From JAAYCI01 sp047972265 (GTDB lineage Bacteria > Bacillota > Clostridia > Oscillospirales > Ruminococcaceae): 64,000 bases of DNA. The notes under the pieces are model-generated. The model was not told where the DNA came from, ran no database searches, and saw only the letters and a program-made list of their open reading frames with translations. Below are positions 52,553-60,758 of this stretch, one piece after another; the stretch's first letter is position 1; every line of letters begins with the position of its first letter. A program made the translations under genes and the position numbers. The stretch lies in NCBI GenBank assembly GCA_047972265.1, contig JBKEAM010000134.1, forward strand, positions 44,628-108,627, in the 5' to 3' direction.

Positions 52553-54282
52553 TATTTTGCCTCCCCGGCTGCTGCCTGCTTTTGTTTTTTGTTTGCATAC
52601 AATACACGAACAAGCCCAACCGTGCCCACAAAACCCAGCATAATCATTAATGGATGAATGCTGGCGAGGTACATAACATAGGTGCCAATGGCAAAGCTGG
52701 AAACATCTACAAAGGCAATCATTGCGGCGCGCAGTAGAATGCAACACAGCACACCAACGCAAATCATCCATGTTAGAAATGGGGTAAACGAGGCTTCTTT
52801 AAGCGATTTAAACGCCTTTCTTGCGCCGAGTATCAGCCACGCTGCCGCCGCCAGCAGAGCAAGGGGCAACAATACCGAATAAACCACGCGCACGGCTTCT
52901 AAAAGGAAAAACGACATCTCTTCTATAGGGCTGTAATAGGGCAAATCACTGTTTTCGCGGGCAGCCATCAAAGCGTCCTCATGCAAAAACTGCTCCATCG
53001 GCAGCACTTTTTCTTCGTAAGCTGCTATTGTACGCATTGAGTAGGGGCTGCACTGCTGAAATGTAGCGCAAAATACAATTTCGTGCGCCATCTCCTGCAA
53101 AACAGGCACAACGTACTCAGCCCGTATGGGCGGGCTGACGGAACTGCGTGCCGGCCCTGCCGCCAAAACACCCGTATCGCACAATAAATTGATTTTATCT
53201 GCTAACAAAGAAAAATACTGCTGCGCTTTTTGCGGGGTATCGTAATATCCCGCTTCGCCCGCAGCCTCGCGCAACGCCCAATAAAAGGCGCCGGATGTAT
53301 ATTCACCATCGTCTCGGGTATATTTGCTTAAAAACCGCTCGCTATCTAGCCAGGGCTGCAACTCTGCAAACTGTGGCACCTCTTCGTATAGCTTATCTAT
53401 TACTTCCCGCGGCACCGCCACCTGCGGATCCCAATTGGTATGGTCTATACGGGTCATCGCGCCATAGGCATCGGCAAATTCTCCGCTTTGAAAATCATCC
53501 AAAACAAAGCGCCCATAATACTGTTGGTTCATGCCCATCCACCCCAGCAGTGTGCCTGCCAAAATAACAAAGGGCAAAACCAAAGCGGCGCACCGCATCA
53601 ATTTTTGTTTAAGGTTTATTTTTTGTTTTACAACGCCTATAACCGTTACAATGGCAGCCGCCACCACAAAGGGAAGCAGCCACCAGCCATCCTCCCGCGT
53701 AAGCCAGCAGGCCCCAAAGGCAAGCCCGGCCAAAACCAGCCACCAAACACTGCGGCGCAGGCGCAAATGGCTGCGCAGGGCAAAGCCCAGCATGCCCGCC
53801 ACGCACAAAACGCACAACGCCGGAAAAATATTGTCTCGGTAAACACGGGTAATATACGCCAAAGGCGCCGGGTTTGCCACCGATGCCGGGTTAAACAAAA
53901 GTAGAGCAAATAAAGCCAGCGACAACCACCGCTTTTTAAGTGCAGGCAAAAAGGCTGCCGCAGCCGCAAGGCTTGCCCCTGCCCACAATAGCTGCCCGCC
54001 CAAAAGGTATGGAATACGCAGGGTGTGCAGCACAAAAAGCCACAGAGAAAAAAAAGTGCGCTTTGCAAGGGTAAGAAAGCCATAGGCGCCCAGCCAATTG
54101 CCCCTAGAAATAGAAACCGCCGCATTGTACATTACCATATCATCCAGCACGGCTTCATCTGGGTCTAAATACACCTTTTGCGCCGAGGCCAAAATAAGTT
54201 TTACCGCAAGCAGGGCAAGCGCAAACAGTATTACCCAAAGGCGAGAAAGGTCTTTTTCATTTTTTTTGTATACAGAGAGCAA
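52552..54282 (-). CDS. GT-C-like polytopic membrane glycosyltransferase
   Basis: A 576-residue protein with about 10-12 membrane helices. The first outer loop carries an acidic cluster (DPDEAVLDDMVM, about residues 39-50), as expected of GT-C enzymes using polyprenyl-phosphate sugars, and there is a large non-membrane segment (about 260-460). I infer transfer of a lipid-linked sugar outside the cell; no specific family was recognised. It follows the GtrB-like gene, which could supply the donor. Confidence 0.75.
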   Translation of the reverse strand: MLSVYKKNEKDLSRLWVILFALALLAVKLILASAQKVYLDPDEAVLDDMVMYNAAVSISRGNWLGAYGFLTLAKRTFFSLWLFVLHTLRIPYLLGGQLLWAGASLAAAAAFLPALKKRWLSLALFALLLFNPASVANPAPLAYITRVYRDNIFPALCVLCVAGMLGFALRSHLRLRRSVWWLVLAGLAFGACWLTREDGWWLLPFVVAAAIVTVIGVVKQKINLKQKLMRCAALVLPFVILAGTLLGWMGMNQQYYGRFVLDDFQSGEFADAYGAMTRIDHTNWDPQVAVPREVIDKLYEEVPQFAELQPWLDSERFLSKYTRDDGEYTSGAFYWALREAAGEAGYYDTPQKAQQYFSLLADKINLLCDTGVLAAGPARSSVSPPIRAEYVVPVLQEMAHEIVFCATFQQCSPYSMRTIAAYEEKVLPMEQFLHEDALMAARENSDLPYYSPIEEMSFFLLEAVRVVYSVLLPLALLAAAAWLILGARKAFKSLKEASFTPFLTWMICVGVLCCILLRAAMIAFVDVSSFAIGTYVMYLASIHPLMIMLGFVGTVGLVRVLYANKKQKQAAAGEAK

Positions 54283-54305
54283 TGGCTATTCTCCTTACAG
54301 GTATA

Positions 54306-55235
54306 TCAAGTTATTTTTTCTATCGACTCTACCAAATATTGCTGCTTTTTAAACACCAGCCCCACAAGCAAAGACATGTATTTGAGCACAATGGTAAGCA
54401 ATAAAAACATGCCAAAAAAGCCACCGGTAAGCAGCAACATTGTGGTGGTCCATCCGGGTACCGGATTTACCCCGCCCAAAAACACAACAACGGTATACAC
54501 CAGCGCCGCCAGCATTAATAGCAGCATTAGCATAGAAATACCAAACGCCACCCGATAGCCCACATTTGTGTATAAAGCCAAAGAATCTACCGCCTTAGAA
54601 AGGCGCATATCTTCGCCTTTTTTGCCTTTAGCCAATTTACTGCTAAAAGTAAGGGTGGAAATTTTAAGGCCGCTGGCCGCATAAGCTGCCTTGCGGTAGG
54701 GCATTGTATCTGAAATAGACCGCACCCGGTTGATGGCACGGCGGCTTAACAAACGGAACGAATCGGTTTGCAGCTTATATTTGGATTTGCTGTTGGCATT
54801 AAAAACACTGTAAAACAAACCCGAAACCATGTTGCGGTTTTTGCCCGGAGATACCGTTACAATATCGTTGCCCGCAAGGCAGGTTTCGTAGGCTTTTTCC
54901 ATCATTTCTACAGGGTATGGCATGTATACAGAGTCAAACTCATACACAAAATCGCCAATGGCCATGTCGATACCGGCATTCATTGCAACTTCTTTGCCCT
55001 GTTTAAGGCTCATATGAATCATGGTAACAGAAGGTGGATTTTCCATTTGGGCCAAAAATTCTTTTACGCGCTCTTCCGAAGCATCCCTGCTGGCATCCTC
55101 CACAAAAATCAGTTCATAGCTTGCAAACCTTGCCTCTAAAAGAGGGCAGAGGGTAGAAAGAAAGGGATTAACCCCGTCTTCTTCTCCCGATAGGTATATA
55201 ACCGCCGATATAAAGTTTTTTTCTTTTGCAGCCAT
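54306..55235 (-). CDS. GT2 polyprenyl-phosphate glycosyltransferase (GtrB-like)
   Basis: A 309-residue GT2 enzyme: the Rossmann-like GT-A domain (1-215) has FVEDASRDAS (the DDGS-like region; Asp-rich), EFDSVYMPYP in place of a DxD, and ARxA-type segments; two membrane helices lie at about 230-250 and 265-295. Such enzymes attach a sugar to undecaprenyl phosphate. The start shares one base with the stop of the FAD gene (TAATG). Confidence 0.85.
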   Translation of the reverse strand: MAAKEKNFISAVIYLSGEEDGVNPFLSTLCPLLEARFASYELIFVEDASRDASEERVKEFLAQMENPPSVTMIHMSLKQGKEVAMNAGIDMAIGDFVYEFDSVYMPYPVEMMEKAYETCLAGNDIVTVSPGKNRNMVSGLFYSVFNANSKSKYKLQTDSFRLLSRRAINRVRSISDTMPYRKAAYAASGLKISTLTFSSKLAKGKKGEDMRLSKAVDSLALYTNVGYRVAFGISMLMLLLMLAALVYTVVVFLGGVNPVPGWTTTMLLLTGGFFGMFLLLTIVLKYMSLLVGLVFKKQQYLVESIEKIT

Positions 55236-56353
55236 TACAGCACCTCTTCTAAATCGTAAACTGTATTGATTTTTCCGCTTAGCACGCTTACAAAGGTGGG
55301 GCTATCATTCATTACACGCACCAGCGTAGGGCGCGAATCGTCCACCTCGCTGGCTTTTAATATCGGTTTCATAGAAAAAAGTGACCCTTTATACACAAAT
55401 CCATATTCGTCTTTCATGTATTTGTGCGCCAACTGGCTCATAGAGAGCCACGCACTTTTGGGCTGCGCAACACAGTCGTTGCAGTTATACAGGCTTTGGG
55501 GGTTGCATTTACCCTCGCTTTTTGCCTGGCACGCAAAGGTGGGCAGGGCGTCGTTAGAGGTAACATGGGGCGTAAAGGTTACACTTGTAAGCGAGTGCAG
55601 CCCTGTGCGCCCAAAGGGCATGATGGAAAAAAACGGGCCGTCCATTACTGTAAGCCCCACATCTTTTAATTTTTCGTCCACCTCGCACAGAATGATTTCG
55701 CACAGCTCGTATTTTATGCGAAAGGGTTCAAAACCCAGCATGCCTGTAATTTGGTTTACCGAGGCATAGGTGGCATTTAACACATAGGGGGCCTTTTCTA
55801 CCGAGCCTGAAGAAGTTGTTACTTTATAAAAGTCCTCGTTTAAGGCCTCTATACTTTGTACTTCTTCTCCCAGCCGTAATTGTACATTGGGCAGGCTCTC
55901 TATATCGGCAACCAGTTGCTTTAAAAGCAGAGCCGCATCATACGCATATTCTTTTGTTATAAAAGCCCCGTCGCACTGGCCATGCTTAAAATATTTATCG
56001 GGAGATATTTCCTCGCACAGGATGTCTGCCGCTTCACAAAATTTGCGGAACTCGGCGGCGTCCGTCCAGCTAAAGCGGGCACTGGTGGCATAAACCTTTT
56101 TAAAATCTCCCACAATGCAAGAGGGGAAGTCCTTTACAAAACGCTCGAAATAGCCTGCACTGCGCAATGCGGTAGAAAGGCTGCGCGGATAATGGTACCC
56201 CATATGTACCCGCGCCTGATTGATGGTGGTGGCACGGCGAAAAAGGGTTTTATCCCTTTCCAGCACCAGCACACGCTCTCCCTTACGGCCACAGTAACGC
56301 GCCGCATACAGGCCATACAGCCCTGCACCGATAATGACTTTATCGTATCCCAC
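55235..56353 (-). CDS. FAD-dependent oxidoreductase with four-cysteine motif
   Basis: A 372-residue DAO-type flavoprotein. The FAD site is VIIGAGLYGLYAARY at the N-terminus, with VLVLERD for the ribose; the RVHMGYHYPRS region and a C-terminal strand near LSGKINTVYDLE are also seen. Residues 275, 283, 291 and 294 are cysteines spaced C-x7-C-x7-C-x2-C (55472-55531), a possible metal or Fe-S site that ordinary DAO enzymes lack. In a sugar locus it could oxidise a sugar, lipid-linked intermediate or related substrate. ATG 56353 follows GGGAGGAAA. Confidence 0.8.
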   Translation of the reverse strand: MGYDKVIIGAGLYGLYAARYCGRKGERVLVLERDKTLFRRATTINQARVHMGYHYPRSLSTALRSAGYFERFVKDFPSCIVGDFKKVYATSARFSWTDAAEFRKFCEAADILCEEISPDKYFKHGQCDGAFITKEYAYDAALLLKQLVADIESLPNVQLRLGEEVQSIEALNEDFYKVTTSSGSVEKAPYVLNATYASVNQITGMLGFEPFRIKYELCEIILCEVDEKLKDVGLTVMDGPFFSIMPFGRTGLHSLTSVTFTPHVTSNDALPTFACQAKSEGKCNPQSLYNCNDCVAQPKSAWLSMSQLAHKYMKDEYGFVYKGSLFSMKPILKASEVDDSRPTLVRVMNDSPTFVSVLSGKINTVYDLEEVL

Positions 56354-56367
56354 TTTTTCCTCCCGGT

Positions 56368-57189
56368 TTACTTACTACGAGATGTAGCGGACAGGGCGGG
56401 CGGGTTATACTTGCCCGCAGCATTGGCCGCCAAAATTTTTAGCAAATCCATATTGCCGCGCATACCCTTAATTTTAGTAGGGGTTGCCTCCCCTTTTGGG
56501 TAAACACGCGCAACAGGCACTTCGCAGGCCCGCAGCCCAATTTGTGTTGCACGGGTGCTTAAATACGCCAACAGCTCATACCCGCTAAATATATCCCGCA
56601 GGGGCTGTACTTTGGGGTTGGTTAAATACCGGCGAGAATATGCCCTAAACGCATTGGTTGTATCGGTAAATTTTTGCTTTGCCACAAGGCTTATAACCGG
56701 CGCATGGATGGCACGTACCGCAAACAAACGGCTGGCAGGCGTATTAACAGCAAGCCCTCCCGGCACAAAACGGCTGCCCTGTATAAAATCAAAACCCTGC
56801 TCCAGCTTTTCGATAAAGCGGGGCACGTTTTCGATGCTGTCTTTGTTGTTGCCGTCTACCGTTAAAACGCCCTCATAACCCTGCTCCAGCGCCCACCATA
56901 TGCCGGTACGCAGTTGCGCCCCCTGTTTGCCCGCCCCAAGCTTTACCAAAAGCGCCCTAACGCCCGCAGCCCGCAGCAGTTCGTTCTCTGTGCTGCCATC
57001 AGTACTTCCGCCATCGCAAATGGCTATATCTACCAATTGGTCTATCCCGGCATCCTGCGCGCGTTTAAGCTCTGCATCAATGCGGCCTTTTTCGTTAATA
57101 ATAGGGATAAGAAGGCAGTATTTACTGCGTTTATCAAAATACTCGGTATATTCAAACTCCGGCACACCGGCATGCCCCGATACAATCAT
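56368..57189 (-). CDS. GT2 family glycosyltransferase
   Basis: A 273-residue DPM1-like GT2 protein without membrane helices. Its nucleotide pocket is DIAICDGGSTDGS (about 52-64), and TVDGNNKDS (about 109-117) stands where the DxD is expected; ending segments YELLAYLSTRATQIG and VARVYPKGEATPT fit dolichol-phosphate-mannose-synthase-like enzymes. Its start overlaps the stop of the isomerase gene by 4 bases. Confidence 0.85.
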   Translation of the reverse strand: MIVSGHAGVPEFEYTEYFDKRSKYCLLIPIINEKGRIDAELKRAQDAGIDQLVDIAICDGGSTDGSTENELLRAAGVRALLVKLGAGKQGAQLRTGIWWALEQGYEGVLTVDGNNKDSIENVPRFIEKLEQGFDFIQGSRFVPGGLAVNTPASRLFAVRAIHAPVISLVAKQKFTDTTNAFRAYSRRYLTNPKVQPLRDIFSGYELLAYLSTRATQIGLRACEVPVARVYPKGEATPTKIKGMRGNMDLLKILAANAAGKYNPPALSATSRSK

Positions 57190-57968
57190 GCAAATACCTC
57201 CGCCACATACTCAAGTGTGCGTTCCAAAACCTCTAGCCCTTGGGCTTTCATCTCTAACGAAATGTACCGGTCATATCCTTCGTTTTTAAGCATCAAATAT
57301 AACTCTTTGTGCAGGCTGCGCTTTTGCACCTGTACAAGCATAGGCTCGCTGATATGAACATGGTTTATTCTGTATACCTTGCCCGCAATGCAGGCTGGCT
57401 TTTCTTGGTTTGCAATCATTGTTCCGGTATCTAAATTTACTCGGCATCCAAGGCTATCTACCCGTTCTGCCATTGCAAAGGCTTCGGGGGTTTCGTTTAT
57501 AAAATTGGTACCGTAAATAGCGGCGTTTGCCTCTAATGCAAGTACCGTGCCGTTTTCTGCCGCAAAGTCTCCCAGTTGCTTAAAAAAATCCACCGCTGTA
57601 CTTCCATCCTGCCCGGCGGGCAGTACCCGATTTTTGGGGTTGCCAAATACAAGGTTGCCTATGCCTCCCGCGGCGGCAAATAAAATGCCTTTGCGGGTAT
57701 ACTCCAATAATTGTGCACGCTCTTTGCCAAACATGCTGCCGCTTTGCCCAAACCACATGCCCTGCATACTGCAAAGGGCAAGGCCATGTTCCGCCGCCAT
57801 TGTGGCCGCATATTTTTCGGCCAGTTGGGGTGCGTTATAGGGCGCTTCGCCTGCTTGCATGCGGGAGGGCACTGTTTCTATTGCGCAAAAGCCATATTGC
57901 TTTAGCAGCCCAAGAGCATTTGGCTCTTCTTCGGGTGTCCATGCAATTTGTGATGCTGCCAGCTTCAT
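57186..57968 (-). CDS. TIM-barrel sugar phosphate isomerase/epimerase
   Basis: A 260-residue xylose-isomerase-like (AP2Ec) barrel. The metal ligands appear as Glu in ALEANAAIYG, Asp in VNLDTGTM, His in NHVHISEP and Glu in ISLEMKAQG. It may isomerise or epimerise a sugar or keto-sugar; the substrate is unknown, but the cluster suggests a precursor of a surface glycan. Confidence 0.85.
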   Translation of the reverse strand: MKLAASQIAWTPEEEPNALGLLKQYGFCAIETVPSRMQAGEAPYNAPQLAEKYAATMAAEHGLALCSMQGMWFGQSGSMFGKERAQLLEYTRKGILFAAAGGIGNLVFGNPKNRVLPAGQDGSTAVDFFKQLGDFAAENGTVLALEANAAIYGTNFINETPEAFAMAERVDSLGCRVNLDTGTMIANQEKPACIAGKVYRINHVHISEPMLVQVQKRSLHKELYLMLKNEGYDRYISLEMKAQGLEVLERTLEYVAEVFA

Positions 57969-57983
57969 ATATTCCCCCCCGTT

Positions 57984-58913
57984 TTAATTTTTTTGCCAGT
58001 TTTGCGCAAACAAGGCAATGTCCTGCAAAACCTGCTGGGCAGTAAAAAGATACTCACCCTGTGCACCCAAAGCCTCGGCGTACCTTGTACGCATATCGTA
58101 CTGTGCGGGCGGTTTGGGCAGATGATTTTCAAAATTGACATTTCGTATTGCTTTATAGATTTCGGCAGCAGAAAGGGGAGCTACCGCCAAGTTTACAAGC
58201 CTTATGTTTTGCTGTAAGCACAATTGTATATGCTCCCACAAATAATTGAGATTATAGAACTGGTACACCGCACGGGAATCTGTAAAAGCAAGAGAGTTGA
58301 AATCGTTATTTTCAAAAAAACCATACAGGTCTTTTGCATCCTGCTCTGTTAACGGCTGCAAACGGTAAAAACCGCCCGCGCCCTCTTTATAGGCCTTTTC
58401 TATCAAAGGGTGCTTCGGTAAAAGTTCCTGATACTTTTGCTGCGTAAGAGCAGAAGGAGTAATGGTAAGCAAATCGTACAAAAAGTTCTTTTTTAAACCG
58501 CGCCCAAAAAGGCCCGGCAGCCTTAAAATTAAAGCGTCTTCAAACTCTTCCCGCACCCACTTTTCCAGCGTATGACGGTTTTTGCCATAGGCTGGGGCAT
58601 CTTCGTCCTGTATTTGGGTATCCTCCCAAACCTCTACCGGCTGGGGGTAAACATCTACCGTGCTGATAAGCACCACCTGCCGGGGCTGCATACGGCGAAT
58701 ATTTTCGAGCGCATTCTTCGCCTGCGCCAAATCGGCCGCAGGGTCTGCATTGGCCAAAAACTTTTCGCTTGGCATACCAGCGTACACCACAAGGCCGTTT
58801 TGCTGCCCAAAACTTTGGGTTATGTTAGAAGAATTGTACATATTGTCAAAGGTATGTGATGCAGCCAAATTGCCGCCCACAAACCCTGTATATCCTACCA
58901 GTGTATGTTTCAA
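57984..58913 (-). CDS. NAD-dependent epimerase/dehydratase-type SDR
   Basis: A 309-residue extended SDR. The cofactor motif is GYTGFVGGNLA at the N-terminus; the catalytic region is ISTVDVYP with Ser/Thr and the YxxxK stretch reads YGKNR, Arg in place of Lys at the usual distance (the nearby Lys is at +2). It may be a sugar epimerase, dehydratase or reductase with altered mechanism. The TTG start follows AGGAG. First gene of the long minus-strand operon. Confidence 0.8.
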   Translation of the reverse strand: MKHTLVGYTGFVGGNLAASHTFDNMYNSSNITQSFGQQNGLVVYAGMPSEKFLANADPAADLAQAKNALENIRRMQPRQVVLISTVDVYPQPVEVWEDTQIQDEDAPAYGKNRHTLEKWVREEFEDALILRLPGLFGRGLKKNFLYDLLTITPSALTQQKYQELLPKHPLIEKAYKEGAGGFYRLQPLTEQDAKDLYGFFENNDFNSLAFTDSRAVYQFYNLNYLWEHIQLCLQQNIRLVNLAVAPLSAAEIYKAIRNVNFENHLPKPPAQYDMRTRYAEALGAQGEYLFTAQQVLQDIALFAQNWQKN

Positions 58914-58962
58914 CTGTCTGCTCCTATTCTTTTACAGCATATTTGCACACAATAACAAAAAT

Positions 58963-58991
58963 ATTATACCTGCTTACCCATAAAAACACAA
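58963..58991 (-). promoter_or_regulatory. Promoter of the glycan-cmk-plsC-ispH operon
   Basis: TTGTGT (58986-58991), 17 bases and a perfect TATAAT (58963-58968) on the minus strand, with a transcription start near 58956, about 43 bases before the TTG start. Confidence 0.85.
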
Positions 58992-58997
58992 GGAAAT

Positions 58998-59017
58998 AGC
59001 GGCCCTTACAGGCCGCT
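58998..59017 (-). terminator. Weak terminator-like hairpin after the ABC operon
   Basis: A seven-bp stem AGCGGCC / GGCCGCT with a six-base loop. The minus-strand run after it is only ATTTCC, so termination would be weak; it directly precedes the glycan promoter. Confidence 0.45.
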
Positions 59018-59088
59018 TATATTGCCTGCTAAATAGGCACTGCTACTACATCCTATGCTGTAAACACAGCTATTTCGGCTTCAATCTT

Positions 59089-59670
59089 TCATCCTGCTGT
59101 AAGTGTTACCCGACGCGCGCACTGCTGGGCTTCCTCTTCATCGTGGGTTACCAGCAGCATGGTGCGTCCATCCAAATGCTGCCGCACATAATTAAAAGCC
59201 GTTTGTCTTGTAACGGTATCGAGACCCTTAAATGGCTCGTCCAAAACCAAAACATCGCTGCTTGCCATTACCGCCCTTGCCAGTGCTACACGCCTTTTTT
59301 GCCCCCCCGAAAGCTGGCTTACAGGTTTAAATACATCTTCTTTTTCCAGCCCCAATTGTGCCAATGCCGCCGGGATTTCACTCCACTTAGCCCGCGGCAG
59401 TACAAGCGCAACATTTTGCAGGGCAGAAAGCCCTGCGCAAAGACGGTTTTCTTGGAAAACAAAGGCAAAACGCAAAAGTTCGGCTCCTGCAATCTGCCCC
59501 GCATCCGGCTTTTCAACCCCTGTCACAATACGCATTAGTGTTGTTTTACCGCTGCCGGAGGGGCCCATAAAGGCCAGAGTATCCCCCTGCCGGATTGTAA
59601 GGGAAAAATCGCGTAAAACATCCACACCCAAATATTGTTTAAAAATATTTTTTAGCTCTATGTCTGCCAT
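59089..59670 (-). CDS. ABC transporter ATPase (NitT/TauT type)
   Basis: A 193-residue nucleotide-binding subunit: Walker A GPSGSGKTTL, signature LSGGQKRRVALARA, Walker B VLVLDEPFKG and the switch His in LLVTHDEEEA. It is shorter than the usual 240-260 because the C-terminal extension is missing. Start ATG 59670 (preceded by AAGGGGATGGGG) overlaps the permease by 13 bases. Substrate unknown. Confidence 0.88.
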   Translation of the reverse strand: MADIELKNIFKQYLGVDVLRDFSLTIRQGDTLAFMGPSGSGKTTLMRIVTGVEKPDAGQIAGAELLRFAFVFQENRLCAGLSALQNVALVLPRAKWSEIPAALAQLGLEKEDVFKPVSQLSGGQKRRVALARAVMASSDVLVLDEPFKGLDTVTRQTAFNYVRQHLDGRTMLLVTHDEEEAQQCARRVTLTAG

Positions 59671-60434
59671 CTGCCCCATCCCCTTTCTATCCATGCCAAA
59701 AGGCGGCGGGTTACCGCAATGGTAAGCTTTGCAAACAGCCAGCTGACCAGCACAATCATAACAGTCCATGCAAACATTTCGGGCATTTGCAGGTATATTT
59801 TTGCCTGGTACAGGCGGTACCCGATGGTGCCGGTGGTAACGCCCATCACCTCGGCAGCCACCCCGCTTTTCCAGCTAAGGCCAATCGAGAGCTGCATGGC
59901 AGACAGAAGCGAAGGCCGCAGCGCCGGCAGGTAAATAGCCCTTACCCTGCGCCAAAACGGTATGTGAAATAACCTAGCCATCTCTAACAACTGCCCGTTT
60001 ACCTGTCCAATGCCCACAAGCATATTGTTATAAATAACAGGCAGTACCAATAATAGCCCAATATAAGTGCTAAGCCAGGCACTGCCGCCCCATATAAGCA
60101 GCAGGACAACATAACTTGCCACCGGCACCGCCAGCATTAGCTGCATAAGAGGACGCAAAAGAACGGCCACTGCATTTTTCCATGCTGCTATTACCCCTAA
60201 AATTATTCCTAACAAAAGCCCCATAAAAAAGCCCAGTGCAATATGCCACAGGCTGTTAAAAACGCTGCCCCAAAAAACCGATGTAAAAACAAGGCTAGCC
60301 AGTGCCCGCAATGTATCTATGGGCGAGGGCAACAACAATACCTGCCGCACCGCCATACTGCCCACCTGCCACACCGCAACCCAAAACAAGATTGCAAGCA
60401 AAAACTGAAGCCTTTTTTTATTCTTTTTTTCCAT
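59658..60434 (-). CDS. ABC transporter permease (NitT/TauT type)
   Basis: A 258-residue permease with about six membrane helices and the cytoplasmic EAA-type loop near FWRRVRAIYLPALRPSLLSA (about 155-180). It belongs to the SsuC/NrtB/TauC group. It is separated from the substrate-binding gene by a terminator and a 320-base spacer, although the three gene products should form one importer. Confidence 0.9.
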   Translation of the reverse strand: MEKKNKKRLQFLLAILFWVAVWQVGSMAVRQVLLLPSPIDTLRALASLVFTSVFWGSVFNSLWHIALGFFMGLLLGIILGVIAAWKNAVAVLLRPLMQLMLAVPVASYVVLLLIWGGSAWLSTYIGLLLVLPVIYNNMLVGIGQVNGQLLEMARLFHIPFWRRVRAIYLPALRPSLLSAMQLSIGLSWKSGVAAEVMGVTTGTIGYRLYQAKIYLQMPEMFAWTVMIVLVSWLFAKLTIAVTRRLLAWIERGWGRWQT

Positions 60435-60685
60435 CTTACTCTTTGGCTCCCCCTTGCATCATTAATAAGCCCAGTTTTACTCTGCTTACCTAAAACTTAC
60501 CCTACGTAGCAACTAATTAAATCTTAATTTTTTATAATTAATATCGGCTTTTATATTTAAATTAGTAAAACCGATTTTTGACGCTTAGGTTTTCCCAAAA
60601 ACAGAACCCTCATAGGTTCTACCGCAAACTTTGTATCTATAAAATATACCATATTTGCAGGACACCCCACCATGCTTTTGCTTTT
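60435..60685 (-). other. Structured AT-rich spacer inside the ABC locus
   Basis: About 250 bases between the terminator of the substrate-binding gene and the permease. On the minus strand it can fold AGAACC / GGGTTCT and ATCGGTTTT / AAAAGCCGAT hairpins. I do not recognise a riboswitch. It should contain a promoter for the permease pair, but no convincing -35/-10 pair was found. Confidence 0.45.
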
Positions 60686-60726
60686 ATAAAATAAAGCAGG
60701 CTCCGTATGCCTACCGGGGCCTGCTT
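60686..60726 (-). terminator. Terminator of the substrate-binding gene
   Basis: On the minus strand AAGCAGGCCCCG / CGGAGCCTGCTT (one mismatch) with a nine-base loop is followed by TATTTTAT. It lies 33 bases after the stop of the lipoprotein gene, inside the ABC locus. Confidence 0.85.
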
Positions 60727-60758
60727 ATCTTTAACCTATAAATACAAAATCAATGCCT

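Noticed and set aside
58998..59017. Attachment or transposon inverted repeat
   Set aside because: The short palindrome has no partner copy and no transposase or integrase nearby; it is best read as a weak terminator.
60435..60685. c-di-GMP or other known riboswitch before the permease
   Set aside because: The hairpins do not match the conserved core of GEMM, c-di-GMP-II or other classes I can recall.
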